This document shows, piece after piece, positions 20,826 to 30,077 of a stretch of 64,000 bases of DNA (within the stretch, counting starts at the first letter, position 1; every line of letters starts with the position of its first letter). The position numbers and the translations under genes are program-made. The notes beneath the pieces are model-generated. The model did not search any database. It saw only the letters and a program-made list of their open reading frames with translations, and was not told where the DNA came from. The stretch is taken from the NCBI RefSeq assembly GCF_000518645.1, contig NZ_KI912466.1:434988-498987 (forward strand), written 5' to 3'. The DNA comes from Curvibacter gracilis ATCC BAA-807 (GTDB taxonomy: Bacteria > Pseudomonadota > Gammaproteobacteria > Burkholderiales > Burkholderiaceae_C).

Positions 20826-21446
20826 ATGCCACAGGCCCACCGCAAGGTCCGGCACCTTGGATTGACCGGAGGCATAGGTTCGGGCAAAAGCACGGTGGCC
20901 CAACTGCTGTCGGGCCATGGCGCGGGCGTGATCGATGCCGATGCCGTGGCGCGCCAACTGACCCAACCTGGCGGCTCGGCCATGCCAGCGATCGAAGCCA
21001 GCTTTGGTCCGGGCGTGGTCGGCGCAGATGGCGCCCTGGACAGGGACGCCATGCGGGCCCTGGTTTTCAGCCAACCGGATGCGCGCGCCCGGCTCGAAGC
21101 CATTGTCCACCCCCTGGTCGGTCAGAAGCTGCAAGCAGAGGCCCTGGCCCATGAGGCTGCAGGAGCCCCCTTGGTGGTCTACGACATCCCCTTGCTGGTC
21201 GAATCCAAACGCTGGCCCGCCGAGCTCGATGGCGTGGTGGTGGTTGACTGCCTGCCCGAGACCCAGATCAGCCGGGTCCAACAACGCAGCGGTCTCGGCC
21301 GTGAAGCGGTGCTGGCCATCATGGCGGCACAGGCCAGCCGCGAGCAACGCCTGGCCTGTGCCGACGCAGTGATTTTCAATGAGGGTTGCACCCTGGAGGC
21401 TCTGGGCCTGCAGGTGGCCGATTTGGCCCATTACTTCGGGCTATGA
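20826..21446 (+). CDS. coaE: Dephospho-CoA kinase CoaE
   Basis: Last step of coenzyme A synthesis, phosphorylating dephospho-CoA on the 3'-OH of ribose. The 206-residue P-loop protein has Walker A GGIGSGKST at residues 15-23. The DADAVARQL motif lies near 38 and the lid-region sequence DIPLLVESKRW near 119-129. The ATG lies 5 bases after pilD. The open frame extends further upstream inside pilD but that part is out-of-frame shadow. Position after pilD is the usual proteobacterial arrangement. Confidence 0.96.
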   Translation: MPQAHRKVRHLGLTGGIGSGKSTVAQLLSGHGAGVIDADAVARQLTQPGGSAMPAIEASFGPGVVGADGALDRDAMRALVFSQPDARARLEAIVHPLVGQKLQAEALAHEAAGAPLVVYDIPLLVESKRWPAELDGVVVVDCLPETQISRVQQRSGLGREAVLAIMAAQASREQRLACADAVIFNEGCTLEALGLQVADLAHYFGL

Positions 21447-22222
21447 TGCGCGCAACGGAACGAGCAGTGATCCTCTACGAATACCCCTTCAACGAACGCA
21501 TTCGCACCTACCTGCGTCTGGAACAACTCTTCCGGCGCCTGGGTGAACTGGTCTTGCGCGATGCCGCACTGGACCACCATTTCGCCCTCGCCACGATCTT
21601 CGAAATCATGGACGTTGCAGCCCGTGCCGACCTCAAATCGGACGTGCTCAAAGACCTCGAGAAGCAGAAAGCCGCGCTCAACAGCTACCGGGGCAACCCC
21701 TCCATCTCGGAGCAGATCCTGGACAGCGTGATCGCCCAGATTGATGCCGACTTTGCAGCGCTCAATGGGCAGCCTGGCAAAGCTGGGCAGTCGTTGACCG
21801 AAAACGAATGGCTGATGAGCATTCGCAGCCGCATCGGTATTCCGGGGGGAACCTGCGGATTCGACCTGCCCGCGTACTATGCCTGGCAGCATGATGATCC
21901 GGCCAAGCGACGCGATGACCTTCAAGGCTGGGCGGGCACCCTTGGGCCGTTGGCCGAATCCATTTTTCTGCTGCTGAAAATGCTGCGCGATTCCGGCACC
22001 CCCCAGAAAGTGGTGGCGGAGCGCGGTCAATTCCAGCAGACCCTGCCTCAAGGGCGCACCTTCCAGCTGCTGCGGCTGCGACTGAATCCCGCCTGGGGCT
22101 TGATCCCCGAAATCAGTGGCAACCGCCTGCTGGTTTCGGTGCGGCTGATGCGGCAGGAAGCGGATGGGCGCCTGCACGCCTGCGGCGAAGACGCCAATTT
22201 CGAACTGGCCTTGTGTGCCTGA
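21443..22222 (+). CDS. zapD: Cell division protein ZapD
   Basis: FtsZ-binding protein that bundles FtsZ protofilaments at the division site. The 259-residue sequence shows the family N-terminus ILYEYPFNERIRTYLRLEQLF and a helical N-terminal domain, followed by a beta-rich C-terminal half. The ATG overlaps the coaE stop (ATGATG); either of the two adjacent ATGs could be used. No membrane segment. The coaE-zapD-yacG order is a known proteobacterial cluster. Confidence 0.94.
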   Translation: MMRATERAVILYEYPFNERIRTYLRLEQLFRRLGELVLRDAALDHHFALATIFEIMDVAARADLKSDVLKDLEKQKAALNSYRGNPSISEQILDSVIAQIDADFAALNGQPGKAGQSLTENEWLMSIRSRIGIPGGTCGFDLPAYYAWQHDDPAKRRDDLQGWAGTLGPLAESIFLLLKMLRDSGTPQKVVAERGQFQQTLPQGRTFQLLRLRLNPAWGLIPEISGNRLLVSVRLMRQEADGRLHACGEDANFELALCA

Positions 22223-22280
22223 TACCTGAGCTGCCTGAGTGCGGGAAGGTCTGCACTCAACGCGCGCCCCGTCGAATCCC

Positions 22281-22502
22281 ATGAGCACCGACAACTCTGA
22301 CACCCCACCCCAAGGCGCTCGCACGGTGCGATGCCCCGCCTGCGGAGGCCCCAGCCTCTACCACCCCAGCAATGCCTATCGCCCGTTCTGCAGTGAACGC
22401 TGCAAGAACCTCGACTTTGGCGCCTGGGCCAGTGAAACCTTTCGCATGCCCACCGAGGCACCGCCCGACGACGCCCCCTACGGTGATCCGCGCCTGCAGT
22501 GA
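22281..22502 (+). CDS. yacG: DNA gyrase inhibitor YacG
   Basis: 73-residue zinc protein that binds GyrB and inhibits gyrase. The four zinc cysteines are seen in CPACGG near residue 18 and CSERCKNLDFGAWASE near 37-52. The C-terminal tail is acidic and disordered (PPDDAPYGDPRLQ). The chosen ATG gives the short polar N-terminus typical of the family. It closes the pil-coaE-zapD cluster and converges with the NUDIX gene 19 bases away. Confidence 0.93.
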   Translation: MSTDNSDTPPQGARTVRCPACGGPSLYHPSNAYRPFCSERCKNLDFGAWASETFRMPTEAPPDDAPYGDPRLQ

Positions 22503-22521
22503 ACGGCACGGCGCGCCAGCG

Positions 22522-22959
22522 TCACACAGGCGCCGCTGCGGTGACCACAGGCCCGACATGGCCCCGTTCCGCGGCCAGCCAATCCAGCACCGGGAAAGCC
22601 CCCGGCAGCACGGGTGACACGGTGAGTGGGAACTGCTGCCAAGCCATGCTCTGACCCTCGCGCATTTCAAAGGCGCCCTGCCAGTCACGCACTTTGCACC
22701 AGTGCAGGCGGACCAAGGCATGGGGGTAGTCGTGCTCTGTGACCTTCCAGGCCTGCGCCGCCCCGATCACCACGCCCAACTCTTCTTCCAGTTCACGGCG
22801 CAAGGCCTGTTCCACCGTTTCACCGGCTTCGAGCTTGCCACCTGGAAATTCCCAGTACCCAGCGTAGGGCTTGCCTTCGGGACGGGAACTCAACAACAAG
22901 GCGCCATCGGCTCGAATCAAGATGCCGACGGCCACTTCGGTGTGTTGGCGCTCAGCCAT
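22522..22959 (-). CDS. NUDIX hydrolase, MutT-like
   Basis: 145-residue NUDIX protein, probably 8-oxo-dGTP diphosphatase. The Nudix box GGKLEAGETVEQALRRELEEELGV spans about residues 41-64. The preceding GYWEFP is also MutT-like. The start at MAERQHTEVAVGIL overlaps the end of the upstream DUF815 gene by 8 bases; a longer frame exists but lies inside that gene. MutT is often found near yacG and argJ in betaproteobacteria, supporting but not proving the substrate. Confidence 0.88.
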   Translation of the reverse strand: MAERQHTEVAVGILIRADGALLLSSRPEGKPYAGYWEFPGGKLEAGETVEQALRRELEEELGVVIGAAQAWKVTEHDYPHALVRLHWCKVRDWQGAFEMREGQSMAWQQFPLTVSPVLPGAFPVLDWLAAERGHVGPVVTAAAPV

Positions 22960-23833
22960 GGGCACGCCCCGCAAAGTCACGTGCGAACTGATAGGCCACA
23001 CGGCCACTGCGAGAGCCGCGCTCCAAGGCCCACACCAGGGCTTCAGGACGGGCCGCCTCACGTGCAGCCTCCGAGACGCCGAACGAACTCAGCCACTGGC
23101 CCACGATGGTCAGGTATTCATCCTGCGAGAAAGGGTAGAAGCTGACCCACAAGCCAAAGCGCTCAGACAGCGAGATCTTTTCCTCCACCACCTCACCCGG
23201 ATGCACTTCGCCATCCTCGGTGTGGGTGTAGGTGAGGTTCTCGGTCATGTACTCGGGCAAGAGGTGACGGCGGTTGCTGGTCGCATAGATCAGCACGTTG
23301 GGTGTGGCTGCTGCCACCGAGCCATCCAGAATCGATTTCAGCGCCTTGTAGCCCGCCTCGCCTTCTTCAAAGCTCAGGTCATCGCAAAAGATAACGAACT
23401 TCTCGGGGCGCGCAGAGACCACATCCACGATGTCGGGCAAATCGGTCAAATCGGCCTTGTCGACTTCGATCAGACGCAAGCCCTCGGGGGCATATTCATT
23501 CAGACAGGCCTTGATCAGCGAGGATTTGCCAGTGCCTCGTGCGCCCGTCAGCAACACATTGTTGGCCGGCAGGCCGCGCACGAACTGCTGGGTATTGCGC
23601 TGGATCTTCTCCTTCTGCGGCTCGATCTCCTTCAGGTCATCGAGCTTCATCACGGCCACGTGGTGCACAGGCTCCAGCACGCCATGCCCAGAACCACGCC
23701 GACGGTAGCGCCAGGCGATCGACGCATTCCAGTCGGCCGGTGCCGACAGGGGCTGCGGCAGCACGGATTCGATGCGCGCAATCAACTGCTCGGCGCGCAG
23801 CATCAGGTGTTCAAATTTCTCGTTCATGGGCAT
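22952..23833 (-). CDS. DUF815-family AAA+ ATPase
   Basis: 293-residue P-loop ATPase of the DUF815 family. Walker A is LLTGARGTGKSSLIKA near residue 95. Walker B is VIFCDDLSFEEGE near 152, and sensor-type YATSNRRHLLPEYM near 185. No membrane segment. Function of the family is not established. It lies between argJ (12 bases downstream of it) and mutT (overlapping), so all three may form one transcript. Confidence 0.87.
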   Translation of the reverse strand: MPMNEKFEHLMLRAEQLIARIESVLPQPLSAPADWNASIAWRYRRRGSGHGVLEPVHHVAVMKLDDLKEIEPQKEKIQRNTQQFVRGLPANNVLLTGARGTGKSSLIKACLNEYAPEGLRLIEVDKADLTDLPDIVDVVSARPEKFVIFCDDLSFEEGEAGYKALKSILDGSVAAATPNVLIYATSNRRHLLPEYMTENLTYTHTEDGEVHPGEVVEEKISLSERFGLWVSFYPFSQDEYLTIVGQWLSSFGVSEAAREAARPEALVWALERGSRSGRVAYQFARDFAGRAHG

Positions 23834-23845
23834 CGCGCCTGTGGC

Positions 23846-25075
23846 TCAGGACCGGTAATCGGCGTTGATGCTCACGTAATCGTGGCTCAGATCGCAAGTC
23901 CACACGGTGTCTGCTGCCGTGCCACGGCCCAGCACCACGCGCACGGTGATTTCGCTTTGCTTCATCACCCTTTGACCATCCTCCTCACGGTAGGCCGGAT
24001 TGCGCCCCCCCTGCACCGCCACGTGCACGTCGTCCAGGTAGAGGTCGATGCCGGTCTGATCCAGGTCGGCAATGCCTGCATAGCCCACTGCGGCCAGGAT
24101 GCGGCCCAGGTTCGGGTCACTGGCATAGAAGGCCGTCTTGACCAGGGGCGAGTGGGCGATGGCGTAGGCCACCAGGCGGCACTCCTCGGCGGTCTTGCCA
24201 CCTTCGACACGCACGGTGATGAACTTAGTGGCGCCTTCCCCGTCGCGCACGATGGCCTGGGCCAGCTTCTGTGCCACCTCCAGCAAGGCAGCCTTGAGCA
24301 ACGCCCCGTCACCCGAATCGAGCGACTGGATAACCGGGTTGCCCGCCTTGTGGGTGGCCATCAACACGAAGGAGTCGTTGGTGGAGGTGTCGCCGTCAAT
24401 GGTCACGCGGTTGAACGAGCCTTCGGCCAGATCCCGCACCAGGCCTTGCAGCAAGGCCGGATCCAGCGCCGCATCGGTGGCCAGAAAGCCCAGCATGGTG
24501 GCCATGTTGGGGCGGATCATGCCGGCCCCCTTGCTGATACCGGAGATCGTCACCGGCACGCCCGACAGCGTGATGCGGCGGCTGAAGGCCTTGGGCACGG
24601 TGTCCGTGGTCATGATGCCCTCGGCGGCACGCGCCCAGTGGTCTTCACGGGCATCGGCCAATGCGGCGGGCAGACCGGCCTCGATGCGGTCCACCGGCAG
24701 GGGCTCCATGATCACGCCGGTCGAAAACGGCAGGATCTGTTCGGGCGACAAGGTGAGTTGGCGCGCCAGGGCGATGCAGGTGGCGCGGGCACGCACCAGA
24801 CCATCTTCCCCCGTGCCGGCGTTGGCATTGCCCGTGTTGATCACCATGGCGCGCACGCCGGCACCACGGTTGAGGTGCTCGCGGCTGACCTGCACAGGCG
24901 CTGCGCAAAAGCGGTTCTGGGTGAACACACCGGCCACGCTGGTGCCTTCGTCGAGCAAAAAGACCGTCAGGTCCTTGCGGTTGGCCTTGCGCACACCAGC
25001 CTCGGCCACGCCGATGCGCACGCCGGGAACCGGAAAAATCTCTTGAGGAAGCGGAGCAGAAAGATGAACAGGCAT
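23846..25075 (-). CDS. argJ: Bifunctional glutamate N-acetyltransferase / amino-acid acetyltransferase ArgJ
   Basis: Recycles the acetyl group in arginine synthesis by moving it from N-acetylornithine to glutamate; many also use acetyl-CoA. The 409-residue precursor is self-cleaved before a threonine in the [15 protein letters not shown] motif near residue 190. The N-terminus [13 protein letters not shown] and the [15 protein letters not shown] stretch are also family features. No other arg gene is nearby. Confidence 0.95.
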   Translation of the reverse strand: MPVHLSAPLPQEIFPVPGVRIGVAEAGVRKANRKDLTVFLLDEGTSVAGVFTQNRFCAAPVQVSREHLNRGAGVRAMVINTGNANAGTGEDGLVRARATCIALARQLTLSPEQILPFSTGVIMEPLPVDRIEAGLPAALADAREDHWARAAEGIMTTDTVPKAFSRRITLSGVPVTISGISKGAGMIRPNMATMLGFLATDAALDPALLQGLVRDLAEGSFNRVTIDGDTSTNDSFVLMATHKAGNPVIQSLDSGDGALLKAALLEVAQKLAQAIVRDGEGATKFITVRVEGGKTAEECRLVAYAIAHSPLVKTAFYASDPNLGRILAAVGYAGIADLDQTGIDLYLDDVHVAVQGGRNPAYREEDGQRVMKQSEITVRVVLGRGTAADTVWTCDLSHDYVSINADYRS

Positions 25076-25085
25076 GGTCGACTTT

Positions 25086-25140
25086 CAAAAAAAAGGCCCT
25101 TGCCGGCGGCGGCGTGCCATGCGCCAGCGGGCCCCGAATG
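25086..25140 (-). terminator. Candidate terminator between secA and argJ
   Basis: On the minus strand an imperfect GC-rich stem (GGCCC...GGCG paired with CGCC...GGGCC) is followed by eight Ts at 25087-25094, just before argJ. The stem has interior loops, so strength is uncertain. Confidence 0.4.
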
Positions 25141-25144
25141 AACA

Positions 25145-25164
25145 ACACGGGCCGTGGCCCGTGT
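25145..25164. repeat. 20-bp perfect palindrome downstream of secA
   Basis: ACACGGGCC-GT-GGCCCGTGT is a perfect 9-bp inverted repeat around a 2-base centre, 16 bases after the secA stop. There is no T run next to it. It could be part of a 3' hairpin protecting secA mRNA or a protein-binding site. Confidence 0.6.
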
Positions 25165-25180
25165 CAGGAGTGTGCAGGGC

Positions 25181-27934
25181 TCAGGCCAGTTTGCCGTGAC
25201 ACTGCTTGAATTTCTTGCCACTGCCGCAAGGGCAAGGATCGTTGCGCCCCACACGCAGCAGGGCCTCGGCGGGCAAAGGCGCACCCGACTGATCCGCCAC
25301 TGTCTCGACCTCGCCGGTCTCGGTGGGGGCGGTGTAGGTCACGTTGGAGATGTGCTCGGCACGGGCTTCCAGCGCCTGGGCGGCTTCACCGACCTGGTCG
25401 TCAGATTGCAGGCGCACCGTCATCAGCAGGCGGGTGACCTCGTTCTTGACCGAGTCCAGCATCTGACCGAACAGTTCGAAAGCCTCGCGCTTGTATTCCT
25501 GCTTGGGCTGCTTCTGGGCATAGCCACGCAGGTGAATGCCTTGGCGCAGGTGGTCCAGAGAGCTGAGGTGTTCGCGCCAATGGCTATCGATGGTCTGCAG
25601 CAGCACCACACGCTCGAACTGGGTGAAGCTCTCGCCGCCCACCACATCGACCTTGGCCTGGAACACCTCGGTGGCCGCCTTCTGGACAGCTTCGAGGATG
25701 TCGTCGTCGGTGATGGCGCTGGATTTCTCGACCAGGGCCTGCAGATCGATGTCGATCTGCCATTCATCTTTCAGGACGCGTTGCAGGCCCGGCAGGTTCC
25801 ACTGCTCTTCCACCGACTCGGCCGGCACATAGGCACGGACCAGGTCGTCAAAACAGCCTTCGCGCAGGCTGGCGATCTGAGCGTCCAGGTTGCCGGCATC
25901 CAGAATGTCGTTGCGCTGCTGGTAGATCACCTTGCGCTGGTCATTGGACACATCGTCGTACTCCAGCAATTGCTTGCGGATGTCGAAGTTGCGGGCCTCC
26001 ACCTTGCGCTGGGCCGACTCGATGCTGCGCGTGACGATGCCGGCTTCAATGGCCTCACCTTCAGGCATCTTCAGGCGGTCCATGATCGCCTTGACACGGT
26101 CGCCCGCGAAGATGCGCATCAGCTGGTCGTCCAGGCTCAGGTAGAAGCGCGAAGAGCCCGGGTCACCCTGGCGGCCCGAACGGCCGCGCAACTGGTTGTC
26201 AATGCGGCGCGATTCATGGCGCTCGGTGGCGATGATGCGCAAACCACCCTGCTGCTTGACGGCCTCGTGGTCGCGCTGCCAGGCCTCGCGCACCTGTGCG
26301 ATCTTCTGCTCGCGCTGAGCCGCATCCAGCGACTCATCGGCCTCCACCTCGGCCAGGGCCTTCTCGATGTTGCCGCCCAGCACGATGTCGGTACCCCGAC
26401 CCGCCATGTTGGTGGCGATGGTGATCATCTTGGCGCGGCCAGCCTGGGCCACGATGTCGGCCTCACGGGCGTGCTGCTTGGCGTTGAGCACCTGGTGAGG
26501 CAGCTTCTCACGATCCAGCAACTGGGAGATCAGCTCGGAGTTCTCGATCGAGGTGGTGCCCACCAGCACGGGCTGGCCGCGCTCATAACAGTCTCGAATG
26601 TCCTTGACGGCGGCGTCGTACTTTTCCTTGGTGGTCTTGTAGACACGGTCGAGTTGATCATCGCGACGGCTGGGCTTGTTCGGCGGAATGACCGTGGTCT
26701 CCAGGCCGTAGATCTCCTGGAACTCATAGGCCTCTGTGTCGGCCGTACCCGTCATGCCGGACAGCTTGCTGTACAGGCGGAAGTAGTTCTGGAAGGTGAT
26801 CGACGCCAGGGTCTGGTTCTCAGCCTGGATGGCCACGCCTTCCTTGGCTTCGACAGCCTGGTGCAGGCCATCGCTCCAGCGGCGGCCCGACATCAGGCGA
26901 CCGGTGAACTCGTCGACGATCACGATCTCACCGTCTTGCACCACATAGTGCTGGTCACGGTGGTAGAGATGGTTGGCCCGCAACGCTGCATACAGGTGGT
27001 GCATCAGCGAGATGTTGGCCGGGTCGTACAGCGATGCCCCCTCGGGCAGCAGACCGGCGCTGTAGAGAATGCGCTCGGCGTTCTCATGGCCCTGCTCGGT
27101 CAACACCACCTGATGGGTCTTCTCGTCGACCGTGAAGTCCCCCGGCTTGGTCACGCCCTCGCCAGTGCGAGGATCGGCCTCGCCTTCCTGGCGGACCAGC
27201 AAAGGCACCACGCGGTTGATCGCGATGTACTGGGCCGTGTGATCGTCGGCCTGACCGCTGATGATCAATGGCGTGCGCGCCTCGTCGATCAGGATCGAGT
27301 CCACCTCGTCCACGATGGCGTAGTTGAGGCCACGCTGCACGCGATCCGTGGTCTCGTAGACCATGTTGTCACGCAGGTAGTCAAAGCCATATTCGTTGTT
27401 GGTGCCGTAAGTGATGTCGGCACCGTAGGCCGCCTGCTTTTCAGCACGCGGCATCTGCGGCAGGTTGACCCCCACGGTCATGCCCAGGAAGTTGTAGAGG
27501 CGCCCCATGTTGGCTGCGTCCCGCCCTGCCAGGTAGTCGTTGACCGTGACCACATGCACGCCCTTGCCGGACAACGCATTGAGGTAGACCGCCAATGTCG
27601 CCGTCAGTGTCTTGCCTTCACCGGTGCGCATTTCAGCGATCTTGCCGTTGTGCAGGGCCATGCCGCCCAACAACTGCACATCGAAGTGGCGCATGCGCAT
27701 GACCCGCTTGGAGCCTTCACGGACCACTGCAAACGCCTCGGGCAGGATGGCGTCAAGGCTTTCTCCCTTGCTCACCCGTTCACGGAATTCATCAGTCTTG
27801 GCCCGCAGTGCCTCGTCCGACAACTTTTCGTACTCAGGCTCCATCGCGTTGATGCGATCCACCGTCTTGCGGTACTGACGCAGAAGCCGATCGTTGCGGC
27901 TGCCGAAAATTTTGGTGAGGAAATTAGTGGCCAT
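25181..27934 (-). CDS. secA: Preprotein translocase ATPase SecA
   Basis: Motor of Sec-dependent export at the inner membrane. The 917-residue protein begins [19 protein letters not shown]. Walker A lies in [13 protein letters not shown] near residue 103, the DEAD-type motif in [20 protein letters not shown] near 210, and the preprotein cross-linking and helical domains follow. A C-terminal zinc SEC-C motif ([14 protein letters not shown]), which binds SecB, closes the protein. The chosen ATG skips an upstream in-frame ATG 11 codons earlier that lacks family similarity. Length is typical. Confidence 0.97.
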   Translation of the reverse strand: MATNFLTKIFGSRNDRLLRQYRKTVDRINAMEPEYEKLSDEALRAKTDEFRERVSKGESLDAILPEAFAVVREGSKRVMRMRHFDVQLLGGMALHNGKIAEMRTGEGKTLTATLAVYLNALSGKGVHVVTVNDYLAGRDAANMGRLYNFLGMTVGVNLPQMPRAEKQAAYGADITYGTNNEYGFDYLRDNMVYETTDRVQRGLNYAIVDEVDSILIDEARTPLIISGQADDHTAQYIAINRVVPLLVRQEGEADPRTGEGVTKPGDFTVDEKTHQVVLTEQGHENAERILYSAGLLPEGASLYDPANISLMHHLYAALRANHLYHRDQHYVVQDGEIVIVDEFTGRLMSGRRWSDGLHQAVEAKEGVAIQAENQTLASITFQNYFRLYSKLSGMTGTADTEAYEFQEIYGLETTVIPPNKPSRRDDQLDRVYKTTKEKYDAAVKDIRDCYERGQPVLVGTTSIENSELISQLLDREKLPHQVLNAKQHAREADIVAQAGRAKMITIATNMAGRGTDIVLGGNIEKALAEVEADESLDAAQREQKIAQVREAWQRDHEAVKQQGGLRIIATERHESRRIDNQLRGRSGRQGDPGSSRFYLSLDDQLMRIFAGDRVKAIMDRLKMPEGEAIEAGIVTRSIESAQRKVEARNFDIRKQLLEYDDVSNDQRKVIYQQRNDILDAGNLDAQIASLREGCFDDLVRAYVPAESVEEQWNLPGLQRVLKDEWQIDIDLQALVEKSSAITDDDILEAVQKAATEVFQAKVDVVGGESFTQFERVVLLQTIDSHWREHLSSLDHLRQGIHLRGYAQKQPKQEYKREAFELFGQMLDSVKNEVTRLLMTVRLQSDDQVGEAAQALEARAEHISNVTYTAPTETGEVETVADQSGAPLPAEALLRVGRNDPCPCGSGKKFKQCHGKLA

Positions 27935-28097
27935 GAAAACAAGACCGTTCTGCCTGCTGTGCGCCATGACAGAACGACCAAAATCCCTAAAACAATGCTG
28001 GATTCAGGTGGAGCCGACTTCCTGGATTGCAAGCGTGCGTGCAACAACGCACCAAGCCAGAATACCGGCACAAGAACGAGATTCTACCTTTTGGCCT

Positions 28098-29048
28098 CTA
28101 CTGCGCCGTGACAGCGCCACGCCGGTCCGCCAACGTGGCTGCGGCCCCCGATCCAGCACGCAGAAAGCGGTTCGGATCCTGGGGAACCCCTTGCACCAAC
28201 AATTCGAAATGCAGGTGGGGGCCGGTGGAGCGCCCGGTGGTGCCCACCTCGGCGATGCGCTGGCCACGCTTGATCAGATCGCCCTTGTGAACAAACACCT
28301 TGGAGGCATGGGCATAGCGGGTGACCAGGTCGTTTCCATGATCGATCTCGATCATCTGGCCATACTCGGGGTGGTAGGCCTGGGTGACCACCACACCGCC
28401 GGCTGCAGCCAGGATCGGTGTGCCCACATCGGCCTGGTAGTCCTGACCTGTGTGCAAGGCCGAGCTGCCGGTGATCGGATCGATGCGCCAGCCGAAGCCC
28501 GAGCCCAATGGGCGCCCCGGCACAGGGGTCTGGGTTGGCACCATCATCTTGCGGATCTTCTGGTCGAACAGCCGGGATTCAATCACCGTCATGAGGTCAA
28601 CCCGCTGGTCGGCAACGCGCTCAAGATCATCGAGCGTGGCCTGCAGCTCTTCAAAGGACATGGGACGAGCAGCCACCAAGGCACCGCCCCGACCGGGCGT
28701 CGTCTTCAGGTCTGCACTCACACCGGCAAGACCGGACACGCGCTCCCCCAAGGATTCCAACTGCATCATCCTGGCCTGCATTTCGCCGACCCGACGGGCC
28801 ATGACGTCCAGGTTCTCGCGCAGGTAGCGGTCGCGTTGCTCGTTCTCGTCCTTCACAATCAGCTTGACCACCGAACCGATGACGGGCCAACCTTCACGAG
28901 CGCCCTTGAGAAAGACCCAGTGGTATAGCCCTGCGGCAAACAGCATCAAGGCCAAGGAAGCCAGCAGCGTTGCCACCAGCAAATGCCAGCCACTGAGGTG
29001 CAAGGCCCTGCTCTTGGCCAACCAGGCATCCGTGATAATCAGTTGCAA
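28098..29048 (-). CDS. M23-family (LytM-type) peptidoglycan endopeptidase-like protein
   Basis: A membrane-anchored protein with one transmembrane helix near residues 20-45, a coiled-coil-like region near 60-110, and a C-terminal M23 domain. Zinc ligands are seen as HTGQD (His199, Asp203) and HLHFE (His278 onwards), so the site looks catalytically complete. The start is a TTG with GGAGAGG seven bases upstream, giving MQLIITDAWLAKSRALHL and 316 residues. It lies upstream of secA on the same strand, 163 bases away; I see nothing clear in that gap. Substrate is inferred. Confidence 0.9.
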   Translation of the reverse strand: MQLIITDAWLAKSRALHLSGWHLLVATLLASLALMLFAAGLYHWVFLKGAREGWPVIGSVVKLIVKDENEQRDRYLRENLDVMARRVGEMQARMMQLESLGERVSGLAGVSADLKTTPGRGGALVAARPMSFEELQATLDDLERVADQRVDLMTVIESRLFDQKIRKMMVPTQTPVPGRPLGSGFGWRIDPITGSSALHTGQDYQADVGTPILAAAGGVVVTQAYHPEYGQMIEIDHGNDLVTRYAHASKVFVHKGDLIKRGQRIAEVGTTGRSTGPHLHFELLVQGVPQDPNRFLRAGSGAAATLADRRGAVTAQ

Positions 29049-29080
29049 TTCAGTACCTCTCCAGCAAACCAGGTCCCCAC

Positions 29081-29389
29081 ATGAACCGTCGACATCAAGC
29101 AGTGACCCTCGCCCAGGCGTCCATGGAGTCACCCACGCTGGCTCGACTGTCAGAATTGGTGCGGGATTCGTCTTTGCGCCTGAAGGCTGTCGAACCCCTG
29201 ATCCCGCCCTTGCTCAGATCGGCCATCAAAGCCGGTCCCATCGATGGGCCGACCTGGTGCCTGCTGGTGGAGTCCAACGCGGCTGCGGCCAAGCTCAAAC
29301 AACTGCTGCCTGCCTTGCAGGCGCATTTGAGAAGTCGGGGGTGGGAGGTTACCGCAATCCGCCTCAAGGTTCAAACAGCGAACCGTTGA
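29081..29389 (+). CDS. DUF721 / DciA-like protein
   Basis: 102-residue protein with the DUF721 fold: SELVRDSSLRLKAVEPLIPPLL followed by the LLVESNAAAAKLKQLLPALQAHLRSRG stretch. In bacteria without DnaC or DnaI, DUF721 proteins (DciA) help load the replicative helicase DnaB. Whether this one does so is inference. It is divergent from the M23 peptidase with a 32-base gap and ends 25 bases before tRNA-Thr. The secA/M23/DUF721 neighbourhood is one I recall from other betaproteobacteria. Confidence 0.8.
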   Translation: MNRRHQAVTLAQASMESPTLARLSELVRDSSLRLKAVEPLIPPLLRSAIKAGPIDGPTWCLLVESNAAAAKLKQLLPALQAHLRSRGWEVTAIRLKVQTANR

Positions 29390-29414
29390 ATGGACTGGGC
29401 AACAAAGAAGAAGA

Positions 29415-29490
29415 TGGTGCCGGTTGTCGGATTCGAACTGACGACCTACCGCTTACAAGGCGGGTGCTCTACCAACTGAGCTAAACCGGC
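29415..29490 (-). tRNA. tRNA-Thr (anticodon TGT)
   Basis: A 76-base cloverleaf with encoded CCA. Acceptor GCCGGTT pairs with AACCGGC, D arm GCTC/GAGC, and anticodon loop CTTGTAA gives TGT (codon ACA). Two stem mismatches are visible: C27-U43 at the top of the anticodon stem and A52-C62 in the T stem (GTCAG/CCGAC). The remaining pairs, the TTCGAAT T loop and the upstream promoter suggest a functional gene. Confidence 0.93.
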
Positions 29491-29513
29491 TGACCCCGGA
29501 GGGTACGGGCAGG

Positions 29514-29541
29514 ATTCTAACTGCCAGAAACCCGGGGACAA
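29514..29541 (-). promoter_or_regulatory. tRNA-Thr promoter
   Basis: On the minus strand TTGTCC and TAGAAT (5/6 to -10) are separated by 16 bp. The start site would be about 17 bases before the mature tRNA 5' end. GGCAG-GATTCTAA-CTGCC overlaps the -10 as an inverted repeat. Confidence 0.55.
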
Positions 29542-29552
29542 ATGAAAAACGC

Positions 29553-30053
29553 CTACTTAATTCGCTTCAATGCCGGCCTTGCACCGGCAGGCGAAGTGGG
29601 CTTGGGCGGCTCGGGCGGCGTATCGGCAGACGGTGTCGAAGCATCCTCCACCGACACCAGTTGCACCACGCGATCCTCAGACGACGCTTCGGACAGCACA
29701 GGCTTGGCCTCGGCCTTGGACTCAGCCACCGCATCGCTGACCGGGAAAGCCATGCCCTGACCATTTTCACGGGCATAGATGGCCATCACGCGTTCGATCG
29801 GCACCAGGATTTCACGCGGCACGCCACCGAAACGCGCCTTGAATGCGAGGAAATCATTGCCGATGTTGAGACCGCTCGTGGCGTCGTAGCTGACGTTGAG
29901 CACAATCTCGCCATCCTTGACGAACTCACGCGGCACCTGCACGGACTCATCCACGGCAACAGCCACATAAGGCGTGAACCCGTTGTCCGTGCACCACTCG
30001 TACAGCGCTCGGATCAGGTAAGGACGGGTGGATGGAGACTCCTGGGCATTCAT
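29553..30053 (-). CDS. sspB: ClpXP adaptor / specificity-enhancing factor SspB
   Basis: Delivers ssrA-tagged proteins from stalled ribosomes to ClpXP. The 166-residue protein starts MNAQESPSTRPYLIRALYEW. The folded substrate-binding domain covers residues 10-120, ending near RVMAIYARENGQGMAFP. A long acidic, Pro/Ser-rich linker follows, and the C-terminus RPALKRIK matches the ClpX-docking XB motif pattern. It lies 24 bases after sspA on the same strand. Confidence 0.95.
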   Translation of the reverse strand: MNAQESPSTRPYLIRALYEWCTDNGFTPYVAVAVDESVQVPREFVKDGEIVLNVSYDATSGLNIGNDFLAFKARFGGVPREILVPIERVMAIYARENGQGMAFPVSDAVAESKAEAKPVLSEASSEDRVVQLVSVEDASTPSADTPPEPPKPTSPAGARPALKRIK

Positions 30054-30077
30054 GGCGTTCTTTCGCAAACGGGATGC

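Noticed and set aside
25154-28111. A 985-codon open frame on the plus strand opposite secA
   Set aside because: Same antisense effect; no protein motifs, no Shine-Dalgarno, and fully covered by the well-supported secA.
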